Source of the DNA: Hygrophila difformis
Lineage: Eukaryota; Streptophyta; Magnoliopsida; Lamiales; Acanthaceae
Reading direction: 5' to 3'
DNA length: 64,000 bases
Assembly (NCBI GenBank): GCA_030278955.1
Contig: JAOANR010000006.1
Location: 30,175,124 to 30,239,123, forward strand
The translations under genes were made by a program, and so were the position numbers. The stretch's first letter is position 1. Each line of letters begins with the position of its first letter. Positions 1-11,801 of this stretch are shown here, one piece after another. The notes beneath the pieces are model-generated. The model made no database searches. It saw only the letters and a list, made by a program, of their open reading frames with translations, and had not been told where the DNA came from.

Positions 1-882
1 GTGTGGCTTACCGAACACTTACCTGCATGCTCTTAGGGATTGTCCAGACTCGGCTTTAGTCTGGAAGCACCTCGGTTTCACATCTAATGTTTCTTTCTGG
101 TTGTGTGACATACAACAGTGGATCTCTTTGAATCAAGTCTCCCAGACGAGTGACTCTGAGGCAGCTGTCTTCGGGATTGGAGTTTGGTACATTTGGAAGT
201 CAAGGTGCCTGGAGCAGTATGACCACAAATCTATCTCCTAGGGTTTCCTTCATTTCCATATCAGAAGAATGGATAATTACTTTCTCATGGCCAGAAATTA
301 ATCCAAAGCTATTGGCAGAAATCATTGGAAAGAAGCCCGTGTTTCTTGGGAGAAGCCGGCAGATGGATGGTTCAAGCTTAATTGTGATGGAGATTGTATT
401 AGCAATATTGGCCGTATGGGTGGAATCATCAGAAACAGCAAGGGTGACTGGATGGGTGGCATTCGGGTTAAGAAGAAACTCTTGGATGTCATTCAAGCTG
501 AAGCGTGGGGAATTGTCTATGGCCTTCAAGCTGCTTGGGAAATGGGTATATGCAAAGTTGATGTGGAGTCGGATTGTAAACAAGTGATCTCTTTAATCGG
601 CAATAGTTCTACTCTACTTTGTTCTCTTGTAGAACCTATATCTAGAATTCGAGAGATGCTGCTTTGGCGCTGGGAACTCAAATTCAGGGCTATCTCCCGG
701 AATCTCAATAAAGTGGCTGATTTACTTCTTCGTGATAGAAACTTCCCTGATGGGGTTTCCTTTCTTGTCTGTCCTCCTGATTGTATTAGGGAAGCTTTGA
801 AGCTTGATATTGTCTCTGTACAAACTTTTCAAATCTATGATTAATATACCGGCTCCGGCCCACCTTTTCTTCGAAAAAAAAA
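1..882 (+). mobile_element. 3' end of a LINE (non-LTR) retrotransposon
   Basis: The window opens inside a LINE. A decayed ORF2 tail (2-844) is followed by a short 3' UTR and an A run at 874-882, the usual 3' end of plant L1-type elements. The 5' part lies outside the window, so length and target duplication cannot be judged. Confidence 0.7.
2..844 (+). pseudogene. LINE ORF2 C-terminus: zinc-finger region plus RNase H domain
   Basis: One reading frame gives the C-terminal part of a plant LINE reverse transcriptase. It begins with the zf-RVT signature (HALRDCPDSALVWKHL) and, after about 100 residues, continues into an RVT_3-type RNase H domain (WEKPADGWFKLNCDGD, then MGGIIRNSKGDW, then AEAWGIVYGLQAAWEMG and VESDCKQVI). 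Two in-frame stops, TAG at 239-241 and TAA at 299-301, interrupt it, while the part from 416 to 844 is open. In living LINEs this domain removes or processes RNA during target-primed reverse transcription. Here the stops and missing 5' part mean the copy is dead. The frame is the same throughout, so no frameshift is needed. Confidence 0.8.
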
Positions 883-889
883 GGATAGT

Positions 890-1485
890 TTGGTTAAAGG
901 AAATTTAGATTACTAGCGTATATATCATTACCAGAAATCTTATTTCTTTGTCATTTTAAGATTTCTGCATTTGGTTGAGTTGAGAATCTTAGATTTTCAA
1001 TTCAAATTAATTTACAACCATGCTCTTACTTTTAAATTAAAATTATTAGATAATAAAACATAATTTTTTATTTAGAAAACGGAAAGATATTTATACAATT
1101 TCTTATATGATAATTATTATTTTTAGCTGAAAATTATTAATTTAATTTATTTAAGTTATTAAGTATTATTTTATGTAAACGAATAATTTAAAAACAAAAT
1201 TCACATAAACATTGTAATTTTCGATAACCCCTTTTATAATTTTAAATGAAAAGACTAATAAAATTTGGCGTAAACCCTTATATAATTTCGACATATAAAA
1301 TAAATTTTTAATTTAAAATAGTATAAAAGGTAATTAATATAAAAGACGTGCGAAGATTCTCAATAATCTAAGAATACATACGTTTTAGGTGAGAATCACA
1401 TTCCACACAAAAGCCCCAACATTCCCATCTTAATGGTAGTCTCTGATTCTCAACACACCCATCTTAAAAGAGTATTGTTACCCTT
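890..1485. repeat. AT-rich dispersed repeat, copy 1
   Basis: This AT-rich stretch is recognisably the same sequence as 11215-11801 plus 13066-13160. Shared blocks include TATAATTTTAAATGAAAAG, TTAGCTGAA followed by ATTATTAATTTAATTTAT, and TTTTAGGT near the right end. Identity is moderate with many small indels, so the copies are old. No terminal repeats or coding frame were seen, and the family is not recognised. Confidence 0.6.
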
Positions 1486-2931
1486 GATTGGGCAACATTG
1501 TGGGCGTCATTGGAGTAGTCACATTGTTACCTATGGGATTTGGCGTCCCAATAGGAGTTTTACCCAACGCGATGTCTAATCTTTTAGGGATGATGGTGTC
1601 CATCATTGAGGTGAGCCTATTTAACATTGATTACTCCATATTGAATGAATGTTGATTCGATGGTCCACACATTAATTTCCAATGTGATCCTTCGAAAGTG
1701 ATGCCTGGCGATGTCATTCCCTTTGTTGGAACAACGGTAGTGTTTGTTTGATCTAGCATCTAGTTTGATTCTTGAAGTTGTTGAAGTCCCAAATGGTTTC
1801 GTTGTCTTTTAGTTAACTCTTTCGATCTAGAACTTTGCAAGTTCGAAGATTATAGAGCGGAGATTCGGCCATCTGGGATTTGTTCCTGGAGTTTTGTCTC
1901 CCATTGTGGTCGCGAGTTGTTATTTGTGTGTAAAGTAATTACTTACTCCTCTAAAATAGAGCTTTCAACGAAATGTGGGGGTGAGGACTATCCCAAGGCG
2001 AGTTACGATATAATGCATTGTATTGAAAGAAAATAATTCGAAAAGCACTAATGGAAAGGAACACTTTATTTATGTAAAATAGACATTACAAAAGAATGTA
2101 AAGCAGAAAATATAGAATTTTTGTGTTGGTGTTGGAACCTTTTTTTCTCCCTAAAAAGTGCCTATTTATACAAGTGTTGATGTCTTTTCGTGAAAGGACA
2201 CATTTGAGGACGACTCGGACACCATTTGGAGGTGACTCCCCATCCTTCTTTCATTTCCTTTGCGCGGATAAGCCCTTTGCAAGGGTGTAGACGCTTCTTG
2301 CTCGGGATCATGTTGTCGTGGACATGCTTGGGAAGGCCGTCCTCAGACAGTGTTCTTCGGGCAAATGTTGCTCGGACTATTGTTATTCAGGCTGTGCACT
2401 TTATTCTACTCTTGGACTCGTTCGTGGGATACTATGGCTCAGAGTCCAATCTCTCGAATTAAACTTCAAACCCGGATTTGACCGGTTTTATTGAGCCCTT
2501 TGCTATATTGGACCTTGACCATAGTTTGGGCTTTTAATACATATTTTTTATGTGTTAATAATATGAAACAAAAAAGACTAAATAAACCAAAGATTCAAAT
2601 TATGGGGTCTAAATATGTAAAATAAAAGTGTTTGGAAAAATTTATGATAAAAAGACTATTCTGTTAATACTAAAAAATTTAGGGGACTAAGTTGATTATT
2701 AAAAAAGATAAAAGACTAAATTGATAATTAATGATAATCGCGGGACTAAGAGGGTAATTCCCCTTAGTCACTGCCACATCATCTTATTACACTAATTAGG
2801 TGGATCAAAGGATGTAATTGGTTAAATTGGAATACTTAGAGGACGATTTTAGTAATTAGTTAAATTAAAAGATAAAATCCGTAATTAAGGATACTTACAG
2901 AACTAATAGGGTTATTATTTCATTTTGGGGG
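1486..2931. other. Unassigned non-coding DNA
   Basis: No credible gene. The part around 1970-2470 resembles a reversed LTR (short ORFs, and a reversed TATA-like CTATTTATACAAG near 2161), but no partner LTR was found. The rest is AT-rich with short shadow ORFs. Confidence 0.4.
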
Positions 2932-2936
2932 CATAC
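2932..2936. repeat. Target-site duplication CATAC, left
   Basis: Matches CATAC at 11154-11158 immediately outside the right LTR. Confidence 0.85.
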
Positions 2937-3990
2937 TGGCATGGAAGCCAAATCTGCAACACTAATCATTCCAGAGGGACCATGCTCCAGGAGCAGGACC
3001 AAGAAGTTCACTGACCGGATTGCAACCCTCCTAAAGTCTGAGGAATTCCAAGCTGAAATCAACAATGAAGGAGGATGCAGTTCGAAAGCATTGTTCATGA
3101 TCCAACTCGATGAAACCGGAGGGAATCCAACTGCGGATTCCTCAATTTTGATGTAGAAAGCCATCGCCGTCGCTGGAGGGTCATCGGAATCACGAAGGCT
3201 TCACCGGAAGGCCAAACGGAGCTCGCCGGAAAATTATCCAGAAGTTGGCCGGAGGCTGGCCGGAGCCGCCGCCTGTCGCCGGACAAATTTTGGTCGAAGT
3301 CGGAAGATGGTCGGATTATATTTACTTATTTCAATATTATTAGATAGGCATGTAATATGTAAGACAAGTATGGTGGGGCCCGCACAAGACTTGAGGAAAT
3401 AGGGTTTACGACGTGATCCTCCAGTTACGATGTGATCCTTGGCTAACATCGTAAGCCTTGACTAGCGTCGTAAGCCTTGCGACGTGATCCTCCAGTTACG
3501 GCGTGATCCCTGGCTAGCGTTGTAAGCCTTACGATGTGATCCTCCAGTTACGACGTGATCCCTGGCTAGCGTCGTAAACCTTGGCTAGCGACGTAACAGG
3601 CCTCTTTTTGTGTTTTGCTCACTTTTTGATGTATTTTCTTATTCCAGAATTGCCCTTTTGTAATGAGGTCTATATATATTACCTTCCAAACACTTGTTAC
3701 TCATCTTTGCTTATTGAATGAAAAATTACTCCACTTTCAAAGATCAAAACTGAGAGATACACTCTCACACCCACTTTGTATGTTTGCTTGGAAATATTCA
3801 TCAATTTGACTTGAAGCTACCATGGTTGATCATCAAACCGACGCTTGAGTGGAAGGATCAGGATGAGGTCAAGGTTTTGAACACCTTGGTTGCTTCCCCC
3901 GACAATTCTTGTTGCGGTTTTGCTTCTCTATCTTCATCTTTATTTCTCATTATCTTGTTCAGGCAAGTTAGTAACCAAGGATCCATGGCA
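2937..3990 (+). repeat. Gypsy element 5' LTR
   Basis: Begins TGGCATGGAAGCC and ends CCATGGCA. It matches 10252-11153 over its length except for an approximately 60-bp segment near 3180-3240 and extra minisatellite units near 3400-3590. A TATA-like TCTATATATATTACC lies near 3670, as expected for the LTR promoter. Confidence 0.9.
3397..3592. repeat. LTR minisatellite, about three units
   Basis: Units of roughly 60 bp built from GTGATCCTCCAGTTACG and GATCCCTGGCTAGCG blocks. The right LTR keeps fewer units (10657-10758), so copy number changed after or during insertion. Confidence 0.8.
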
Positions 3991-4002
3991 TCCTAATTTA
4001 TT

Positions 4003-4015
4003 TGGTATCAGAGCC
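4003..4015 (+). other. Primer-binding site (tRNA-iMet type)
   Basis: TGGTATCAGAGCC, the standard plant initiator-Met primer site, 12 bases inside the 5' LTR. Confidence 0.9.
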
Positions 4016-5461
4016 ACACTTGGTTCTACTTGTTTTCCCATAAACATCAAAACCATAAAAATTCAAAAAAAAAAAAAAAATCCCAAAATTTTTTCATCCT
4101 CCTTTTCATCCATTTACCACTCACCATTTAGAAGCATATTCTACTTGGTAATATGTTGCATTCCTTCCTAAGGGGTTATGCTGCCCAAATTTTTCCACAT
4201 CATTCATCTTTTCCAAAACTCCCTAAAAAACCGAAAAATATAGGTGCTGTCCACTTTTCTGAAAATCTGGTATTTACTCGTTGGGAATTTTTTTAAATCT
4301 GACTTCATATTCTTGTTCCTCTTATTGAGTAGATGTGTTTGCATATAAATTTTTTATCAAAAACGGACTTCGGAATCAAAAGTTATGGCCGATTGAAATT
4401 TTGGTGTTCTTGTTCACTTAAATCCGAAAATCACAAAAAATATTCAAGTTTCTCTTGTATTGCTTGCTGCCACCATTTTTTTGTTAATGTTTGGACCATA
4501 TTACTATCCATTGTGTGTTTGTATTGCATGCTATTGGAGTTCAACTCATTATTTGAGCAAATCCGAGCACAACGGTAGGGAATTAATTGGTTTAGGATTG
4601 TGAGACAATATTGTGAGTTCTTGGAAAATATTTGGTGTTCATGGTGTTCTTGATGTGTTGATGAAGATGCTTGAAGATTGCATGAATGTGTTTTTACATG
4701 TTGGATAAAAAGTTGGTGGAAGTGGTGTGCTATTAACCGGTTAAAACAAGGGTTGACATTTGAATGATTAGTGAGTTGATGTGGGTCAAAGTATAATCAA
4801 CTTGGGATATTAATTACTTGATGTAAGCATTAATTGGAGTGGGCCACCCATCCAAGGAGAAAAAAATCTGAAAATTTCTCAAGCCGGTGCGATTTATCAG
4901 TTTGGCCACTGTAGTCGGATATTTTATTCTTGAGAGAATACAATAAAGTGGATATTGGACTGGCACAATTGTGGAGTTCCGAGACATCAGAATTCCTTAT
5001 AAAATTGTGAAACCAAGCCCTTGAAGCTACTTGAGTATTAGGAATTTTTATCCGAGTGTTTATTTAGTGAGGTTTATTTTTCCACTTCTATACCGGGAAC
5101 AAATACACTGTTGCTTGTGACGATTGCTCATATAAGGTGTTGAACTTAAATTGATTGCATTGCATATCGTATGATCATACCTTATTTTTGAATTGAGTCG
5201 AGCAGTTACATTTGATCCGTGTATTGCGCGTTCATCATCTCAGACCTCACTCTCCGACACTCGGGCATTTATTTGTGATCAATGTGGACTGCATTTAATA
5301 CCAGGTTGTGAATTAACCCGGCATTCAGCCATCGGGGTGTGAGCAAGCTGAGTGACTTCCGAGTGATCCAGAAAAATCCAAGATATAATTATAGTTACTT
5401 TACTATGTTATATATAATATATTCATCTTCTTTGCAGGTGCTATTTATTCAGTTTTCTACT
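4016..5461 (+). other. Untranslated leader of the gypsy element
   Basis: About 1.4 kb between primer site and gag ATG with no supported coding frame. It includes an A run near 4065-4080. Splicing in this leader cannot be judged from sequence alone. Confidence 0.6.
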
Positions 5462-6905
5462 ATGGCAGGTTCAGGTCAACCCTCTAACAAGGATTTGATG
5501 GAAATGATGCAAAGGCTAAATGACAGACTGGGCAATATAGATCAACGGATGGATGAATTAAGCAATCGGGTTGATACGTTTAAGGACGAAACGGTTGTAC
5601 ATGGCAATGTCGTTCAATCTGAAACCATGAGGCACCTTGAACTCAAATTACAAGAGGAATTCGATAAGCATACACCTCAGACGACTCCACCCACGATTTT
5701 GAGTAGCCCTCGAAGTCACCAAAGTGGCTCCCGGGGCATTCGGGATCATGAAATGGAAGAAGCAGAGGCTGAAATCGAGGCAAGGCAACGGGATGAGATT
5801 AACCCTATCTTTGACCGACGTCAAGGACCCAAACGTGTAGCCAGAAACAACCCCGTTCGTAATTATCGGCCGAATCCTCCACCTCCGAGAATCCGTGTTC
5901 AACCCCGACCTATCAGGCGTAATCACAATGATTCTGATTCCGAGCCAGAGGTAGAAGTGTTCGAAAGGAACCCCCGCAGAAAAAATCGCCATGATGAGCC
6001 CGACCATGACTTGAAGGGGATCAAGTTTGACATTCCCCTATTCAAGGGTACATCCAACCCGGATGAATTTCTTGAATGGAAGTAATCTATGGAGCTTATT
6101 TTCAACTGCCATAACTACGCGGACATCAAAAAGGCCAACTTGGCCGTCTGTGCATTCAAAGAGTACGCGTTGGTATGGTGGCAGAAGGTAACCTATGAGA
6201 TTCAACGAAATCGCTATGATCCCATTCAAAGTTGGGCTTCGTTAATGCGGGTAATGGATAACCAATTTGTGCCAACTCACTACCGCCAAGAATTGTATGA
6301 CAAGCTCGCGTTTCATGTTCAAGGGAACAAGTCGGTAGAGGAGTACTTCAAAGAAATGGAAATTCTATTCATGAAAGCCGGAGTTGAAAAAGATGAAGCC
6401 ATCACCAAGTCTAGATTTTTCAGAGGACTCCGAATTGAGATCCGAAAGGAGGCCAAGCTGCAACCCTATGACACACTGTCAGAATTAGTGGAGTTAGCGA
6501 TTAAGCTTGAGTCCGAAGAGCGGCCACGAGTGCAAAAAGTTCAATACAGACAGGATTCCGGGAATCAAAGAACTTTTGTTCCAAAAGATGAAAAACCAAA
6601 GCCGATAGGTTTCGAAATGGCTAAGGAGTTTAAGGCTTACCGTCCGGAAGGCCCTAAACCCGTGGTTATCGAGAGTCCCAAATTTGAGAAGGATCGGAAG
6701 AAAGAGGAGAAGGATCGGAAGAAAGAGGTCACATGCTTTATGTGTGGTCGAAAAGGGCATTACTCACCTGAGTGCCCTTTCACCAAAAGAGTTGCACTAT
6801 TAGAAGATGGATCTTGGAGAATCATAGACTCTGATGATGAAAATATCAGGCTGAGAGAGAAGCGGTCGAGGAATTCGATGACGATGACGAGTACTACGCC
6901 GCTGA
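5462..6905 (+). pseudogene. Gypsy gag with CCHC zinc knuckle
   Basis: Capsid/nucleocapsid precursor. The ATG at 5462 starts MAGSGQPSNKDLMEMMQRL, a coiled-coil-prone N-terminus, followed by a long Arg/Pro/Asn-rich stretch. The retrotransposon gag core (FKEYALVWWQKV, near 6150-6185) follows after an in-frame TAA at 6083-6085. A CCHC knuckle (CFMCGRKGHYSPEC) lies near 6733-6775. Around 6850 the frame shifts: the acidic linker that leads into protease continues in another frame. Gag packages the RNA into cytoplasmic virus-like particles. The stop and frameshift make this copy non-functional. Confidence 0.85.
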
Positions 6906-7478
6906 GGAAACAGTTGAAGAGGATCGCAACTTGACCAATCTGGTGGCCATGCGAACTCTTAGTGCTGAAAGATCAAAAGAAAAACCTCGTTCTGACGAGC
7001 AAAGGAAGAATTTATTTTACTGTCATTGTGATTTAAAGGGCAATGTTGCTTCAGTTATTATTGATAATGGGAGTTGCACTAATGTTGTCAGTGCTTATGT
7101 TGTATGCAGATTAAGCATCCCCACTGAAGAGCATCCGAAGCCCTACCACCTTCATTGGATGAATGACAATAGTGATCTGAAAGTCAACCGACGTGCTAAG
7201 ATTCCTATCAAAATCGGATCCTATTCTGAAAACGTTATGTGTGATGTTATTCCAATGACTGCTGCCATATTTTGTTAGGCCGACCATGGTTGTATGATCG
7301 TGATGTTAAGTATAAGTGTCGTGCCAATACTGTATCTTTTATTTATAAACAAAAGAAAATAAATGTCAAGCCACTATCAGTAAAGATGGTTCGAGCGGAC
7401 CAAGAGGTTTTCCGTGCGAATATGAAGAAAGATGAGGAGGAATGGAAAGTCAAAAATAGAGGGAAACTATCTGCATAG
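6906..7478 (+). pseudogene. Gypsy aspartic protease region
   Basis: The frame from 6931 contains VIIDNGSCTNVVS, the aspartic protease site of plant gypsy elements, which usually reads DSGS or DNGS. Near 7270 the frame shifts and MLGRPWLYDRDVKYK, the conserved end of the protease domain, continues in the third frame to a stop at 7478. The active Asp is present but the frame breaks on both sides prevent a normal polyprotein. Confidence 0.8.
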
Positions 7479-8960
7479 AAGGAACATCTTCCAATCCTTT
7501 CCTTCTGTCCACCCGAACCGAATTCGAGCGAGTTGTCCGCGAACCCGACACAACAGGTTACTGTTTCCTTGCTTTCGCAAAGCCTGTTGATGAGATATTT
7601 CGAACTTGCACTGCTGTAACTGATATTCCTATAAATTTTTCCAGGATGTTGGATGAAAATTCTGATATCTTCCCGGATGAAGTTCCCGCCGGTCTTCCAC
7701 CTTTGCGCGGAATTGAGCATTAGATCGATTTCGTGCCGACCGCTTCATTTCCTAATCGACCAGCTTACTGAATGAATCCGGAAGAAACTAAAGAACTGCA
7801 GAGACTAGTTCAAGAGTTGATGGATAAGGGATGGGTCCCAGAAAGTCTCTCACCGTGTGCTGTGTCAATTTTATTGATTCCCAAGAAAGACGGGACATGG
7901 CACATGTGTGTAGATTGCCGAGCCATGAACACAATTACCATTAACTATCGGCACCCGATTCCCCATTTGGACGACAAGCTTGACGAGCTGGGTCATGCCA
8001 ACATTTTCTCAAAAATTGAATTGTGAAGCGGTTATCATCAAATCCGGATGCAATCGGGGCATGAATGGAAGACGACGTTCAAGACCAAATTCGGATTATA
8101 TGAATGGCTCGTTATGCTGTTTCGACTGACGAACGCTCCTTCAACATTCATGCGGCTTATGAATGAGACCCGTCGCCAGTTCATTAGTAATAAATTTGTC
8201 GTTGTATATTTTGATGATATTTTAGTATATAGTTCTAGTGAATCTGATCACCTTTCCCATGTCCGATAGGTACTAAATAGGTTACGGGAAGTTCAGCTTT
8301 ATGCTAACAAGGATAAAATGCACCTTTTATGCAACTAAACTCTCGTTCCTTGGCTACATTGTTGGGCGTGATGGCCTTAAGGTCGCCAAAGAAAAAATAA
8401 AGGCGATCTCTGAATGGAAGCCACCGACGAACGTGCATGAAGTTAGGCAATTCTTGGGTCTGTGTGGTTTCTTTAGGAGTTTTTTCCCGAATTTTAGCTT
8501 GATTGCAGCACCCCTAACCTCATTACTGAAAAATGGACTTATCTTTAAATGGGGGCCGTCTGAGCAAGAGAGTTTTGATGACTTGAAGTCCAAACTACCA
8601 GATTTTGACATTCCATTCGAAGTGGAATGCGATGCATCGGGAACAGGCATGGGTGCAGTTTTACTACAGAATGGGAAGCCAGTGGTATACCACAACGAAA
8701 AGTTCTCTGGCGCACAGTTGCACTATTCTACATATGACAAGGAGCTCTACGCTGTGGTCCAATCTTTAAAGACGTGTAGCACTATCTCCGGGGTCTTGAG
8801 TTCATCATCCATACAGGCCTCGAAACCCTCAAGCATATTCGGAACCAAGGACAACTGGGGAAAAGACATGCGCGTTGGAGCAGATTCATTGAGAATTTCC
8901 TTTATGTACTTAAATACAAAAAAGGAAATGAAAATGTAGTTGTTGATGCTTTATCCCGCA
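7479..8960 (+). pseudogene. Gypsy reverse transcriptase and RNase H
   Basis: Standard domain order is visible: the entry region with IPKKDGTWHMCVDCRAMN (near 7880-7935), then GYHQIRM, then the catalytic [12 protein letters not shown] (8197-8235), then LGYIVGRDGLKV and the connection region. The RNase H segment with VECDASGTGMGAVLLQ (near 8620-8665) follows. Lesions are a TGA near 8024, a TAG near 8267, a frameshift near 8290, and another near 8775, after which RNase H continues in a different frame to DALSRR near 8960. The YFDD motif is intact, so loss of function comes from stops and shifts. Confidence 0.85.
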
Positions 8961-10390
8961 GGAGCTCCTTGGCGGCCATTGCCACGACACATCTGATTGG
9001 ATTTGAACATATCAAGGATCAATATGCCACTGATCCAGACTTCAGAGATTTCTGGGCAGAAACTGAAAGGCATGGGTTCAAGAAGTATTCAAGACTTGAT
9101 GGGTTTATGTATTTTGAGAACCGACTGTGCATTCTCAAGGGATCAGTTAGGGAACTTCTAATCAAGGAGGTTCACAACGGAGATCTTATGGGGCATTTCG
9201 GGAGAACAGCCACTTTTGGAATTTTTATGAACGCTTTTATTGGCTGAGAATGAGGAAAGAAGTGGACGACTTGATCTCCAAATGCATCGTCTGTCTGAAG
9301 GCGAAATCCACTTCCAAACCACATGGTTTATACATGCCTCTACCGATTCCCGAGGGCCTATGGATTGATCTATCAATGGACTTCGTGCTGGGACTAACAC
9401 GGACTGTGAGGAACAAAAATTCTATTTTCGTATTGGTAGACAGATTCAGCAAGATGGCTCATTTCATCCCATACAAGAAGACCAATGACACCCACCACAT
9501 TGCTAAGTTATTTTTCTAGGAAGTGGTGCGCCTCCATGGGATCCCTAAAACAATTGTGTCGGACCGAGACACGAAATTTGTCAGTTACTTCTCAAAATCT
9601 CTCTGGCATGAGATTGGTACTAAGCTCATGTTCTCCAAAGCTTATCACCCCCAAACGGACGGGCAAACTGAAGCCGTCAACAGAGTCTTTGGTAATTTTC
9701 TGCGAATTATAACTACTTCTAGTTATAAGAGCTGGGACGAGTGTCTGCCCTATATTGAATTTGCTTACAATAGACACGTCCATAGTGCCACTAACATGTC
9801 TCCATTTGAAGTTGTCTATGGTTTCAACCTTCTAACCCCTGTTGATCTTCTGCCATTGCCATGCAATGAGCATTTCAATATTAATGGCAGAGACAGGGCC
9901 CGAGCTATCCAACAGCTTCACAAGGACTTTCAAGAGAGCTTCAAGAAGGCTGCTGAAACTTATGCCAAGTATGCCAACCGAAGATGCAAAAAGATGCTTT
10001 TGAAGCCCAGAAATTGGGTTTGGCTCCACATACGGAAGGAGAGATTTCCCATGAAGAGACGTGACAACTTTCCCCACGGGGGGATTGTCCATTCCGAGTT
10101 TGGAGAAGATTAGTGACAATGCTTACAGGTTAGAGTTGGCCCCTGAGTATGGAATTAATGATACCTTTAATGTTGCAGATCTCAACCTCTACGAGGAGGA
10201 TGGTGAAGAGCTTGATCGGTTGATGGCTCAACCTTCTCAAGGGGGAGGGAATGGCATGGAAGCCAAATTTGCAACACTAATCATTCCAGAGGGACCATGC
10301 TCCAGGAGCCAGACCAAGAAGTTCACTGACCGGATTGCAATCCTCCTAAAGTCAGAGGAATTCCAAGCTGAAATCAACAAGAAAGGATGA
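8961..10390 (+). pseudogene. Gypsy integrase and pol C-terminus
   Basis: An H2C2-type zinc region (HNGDLMGHFGRT, then CIVCLKAKS) precedes the DDE core: Asp in SMDFVLGL (near 9375), Asp in SDRDTKF (near 9560), Glu in GQTEAVNR (near 9670). Stops lie at 9244-9246 and near 9518. After 10113 the frame shifts and the C-terminal domain (ISDNAYRLELAPEYG, FNVADLNLYEEDGEE) continues from about 10085 to 10390. The last 46 or so codons lie inside the 3' LTR. No canonical chromodomain was recognised. Integrase would join the cDNA to the chromosome; this copy cannot make it intact. Confidence 0.85.
10240..10251 (+). other. Polypurine tract
   Basis: AGGGGGAGGGAA lies directly before the 3' LTR start, where plus-strand DNA synthesis is primed. 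Confidence 0.8.
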
Positions 10391-11153
10391 TGCAGTTCGA
10401 AAGCATTGTTCATGATCCAACTCGATGAAACCGGAGGGAATGCCACTGCGGATTCCCCAATTTTGATGTAGAAAGCCATCGCCTTCGCCGGAGGGTCGCC
10501 GAAAAATTGGCCGGAGCCGCCGCCGGTCGCCGGACAAATTTTGGTCGAAGTCGAAGATGGTCGGATAATATTTACTTATTTCAGTATTATTATATATGCA
10601 TGTAATAAGTAAGACAAGTATGGTGGGGCCCGCACAAGACTTGAGGAAATAGGGTTTACGATGTGATCCTCCAGTTATGACGTGATCCATGGCTAGCGTC
10701 GTAAGCCTTACGACGTGATCCTCCAGTTACGACGTGATCCCTGGCTAGCGACGTAACAACCCCCTTTTTGTGTTTTGCTCACTTTTTGATGTATTTTTTA
10801 ATTCCAGAATTGCCCTTTTGTAATGAGGTCTATATATATGACCTCCCAAACACTTGTTACTCATCTTTGCTTATTGAATGAAAAATTACTCTTCACTTTC
10901 AAAGATCAAAATCGAGAGATACACTCTCACACCCACTTTGTATGTTTGCTTGGAAACATTCATCAACTTGGCTTGAAACTACCATGGTTGATCATCAAAC
11001 CGAGGCTTGAGTGGAAGGATTGGGATGAGGTCAAGGTTTTGAACACCTTGGTTGCTTCCCCCAACGACTCTTGTTGCGGTTTTGCTTCCCTATCTTCATC
11101 TTTATTTCTCATTATCTTGTTCATGCAAGTTAGTAACCAAGGGATTCATGGCA
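10252..11153 (+). repeat. Gypsy element 3' LTR
   Basis: Matches the 5' LTR (2937-3990) but is about 150 bp shorter through loss of a segment near 10495 and of minisatellite units. It is followed by CATAC, the target duplication. Confidence 0.9.
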
Positions 11154-11158
11154 CATAC
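11154..11158. repeat. Target-site duplication CATAC, right
   Basis: Copy of the CATAC at 2932-2936. Confidence 0.85.
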
Positions 11159-11214
11159 TGCTTTCAAAATTTCCGCTTCTACTTCAATACTAGTTTTTGA
11201 TTATAATGATTAAT

Positions 11215-11801
11215 AATTTTAAAGTCATTTGGTTTGAGAGATCTTACATTACTAGTGGGAATTGTCACTACCAGGAATCTATGATCGGTGGGAATATGAT
11301 ATTACCAGGAATATTAGATTTACAGTTCAAATTAATTTATAACAATGCCTTTAGTTTTAAATTAAAAACTACTCCATATATTATATGTGTTACGTTTTAT
11401 TAAAAAAAAAGAAAATATTTAATCATAACTTTTTACTTAAAAAATAGAAAAATATTTACATATACTTTTATTAGATTATAATTATTATTTTTAGCTGAAT
11501 AATTATTAATTTAATTTATACTAGTTACTAAGTATTATTTTATTTAAATGAATAAATTTAGAAACAAAAAATTTCAAACAACCATTAAAATTTTGGGTAA
11601 TCCCTTTTATAATTTTAAATGAAAAGATTTATAAAATTGGTGTAAACCCTTTTATAAATTTTGACATATAAACTAATATTTTTAATTTAAAAAGGTATAA
11701 ATATAATTTAATATAAAATACATGCAAAAATTCGTTGTAAATATAAGATTACCTAGGTTTTAGGTAGGAATCGCATATCCAACCTCTTAAATTAAGTATA
11801 T
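11215..11801. repeat. AT-rich dispersed repeat, copy 2, left part
   Basis: Same repeat and orientation as 890-1485. It stops where the palindromic LTR relic begins and resumes at about 13066. Confidence 0.55.

Larger units (their letters stand above)
2937..11153 (+). mobile_element. Ty3/gypsy LTR retrotransposon, full length, decayed
   Basis: A complete element bounded by LTRs of the TGG...GCA type and by a perfect 5-bp target duplication CATAC (2932-2936 and 11154-11158). It has a tRNA-iMet-type primer-binding site just inside the left LTR and a purine tract just before the right LTR. Internal order is gag, protease, reverse transcriptase, RNase H, integrase, which is the gypsy order. All domains carry stops or frameshifts. 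The LTRs differ at many positions and in minisatellite copy number, so the insertion is not recent. Confidence 0.93.

Noticed and set aside
3397..3592. Regular repeats that could suggest a CRISPR-like array
   Set aside because: Units are contiguous, diverged and inside a plant LTR; no unique spacers of constant length.
5648..6007. Minus-strand ORFs across gypsy gag and pol
   Set aside because: Shadows of the sense coding frames.
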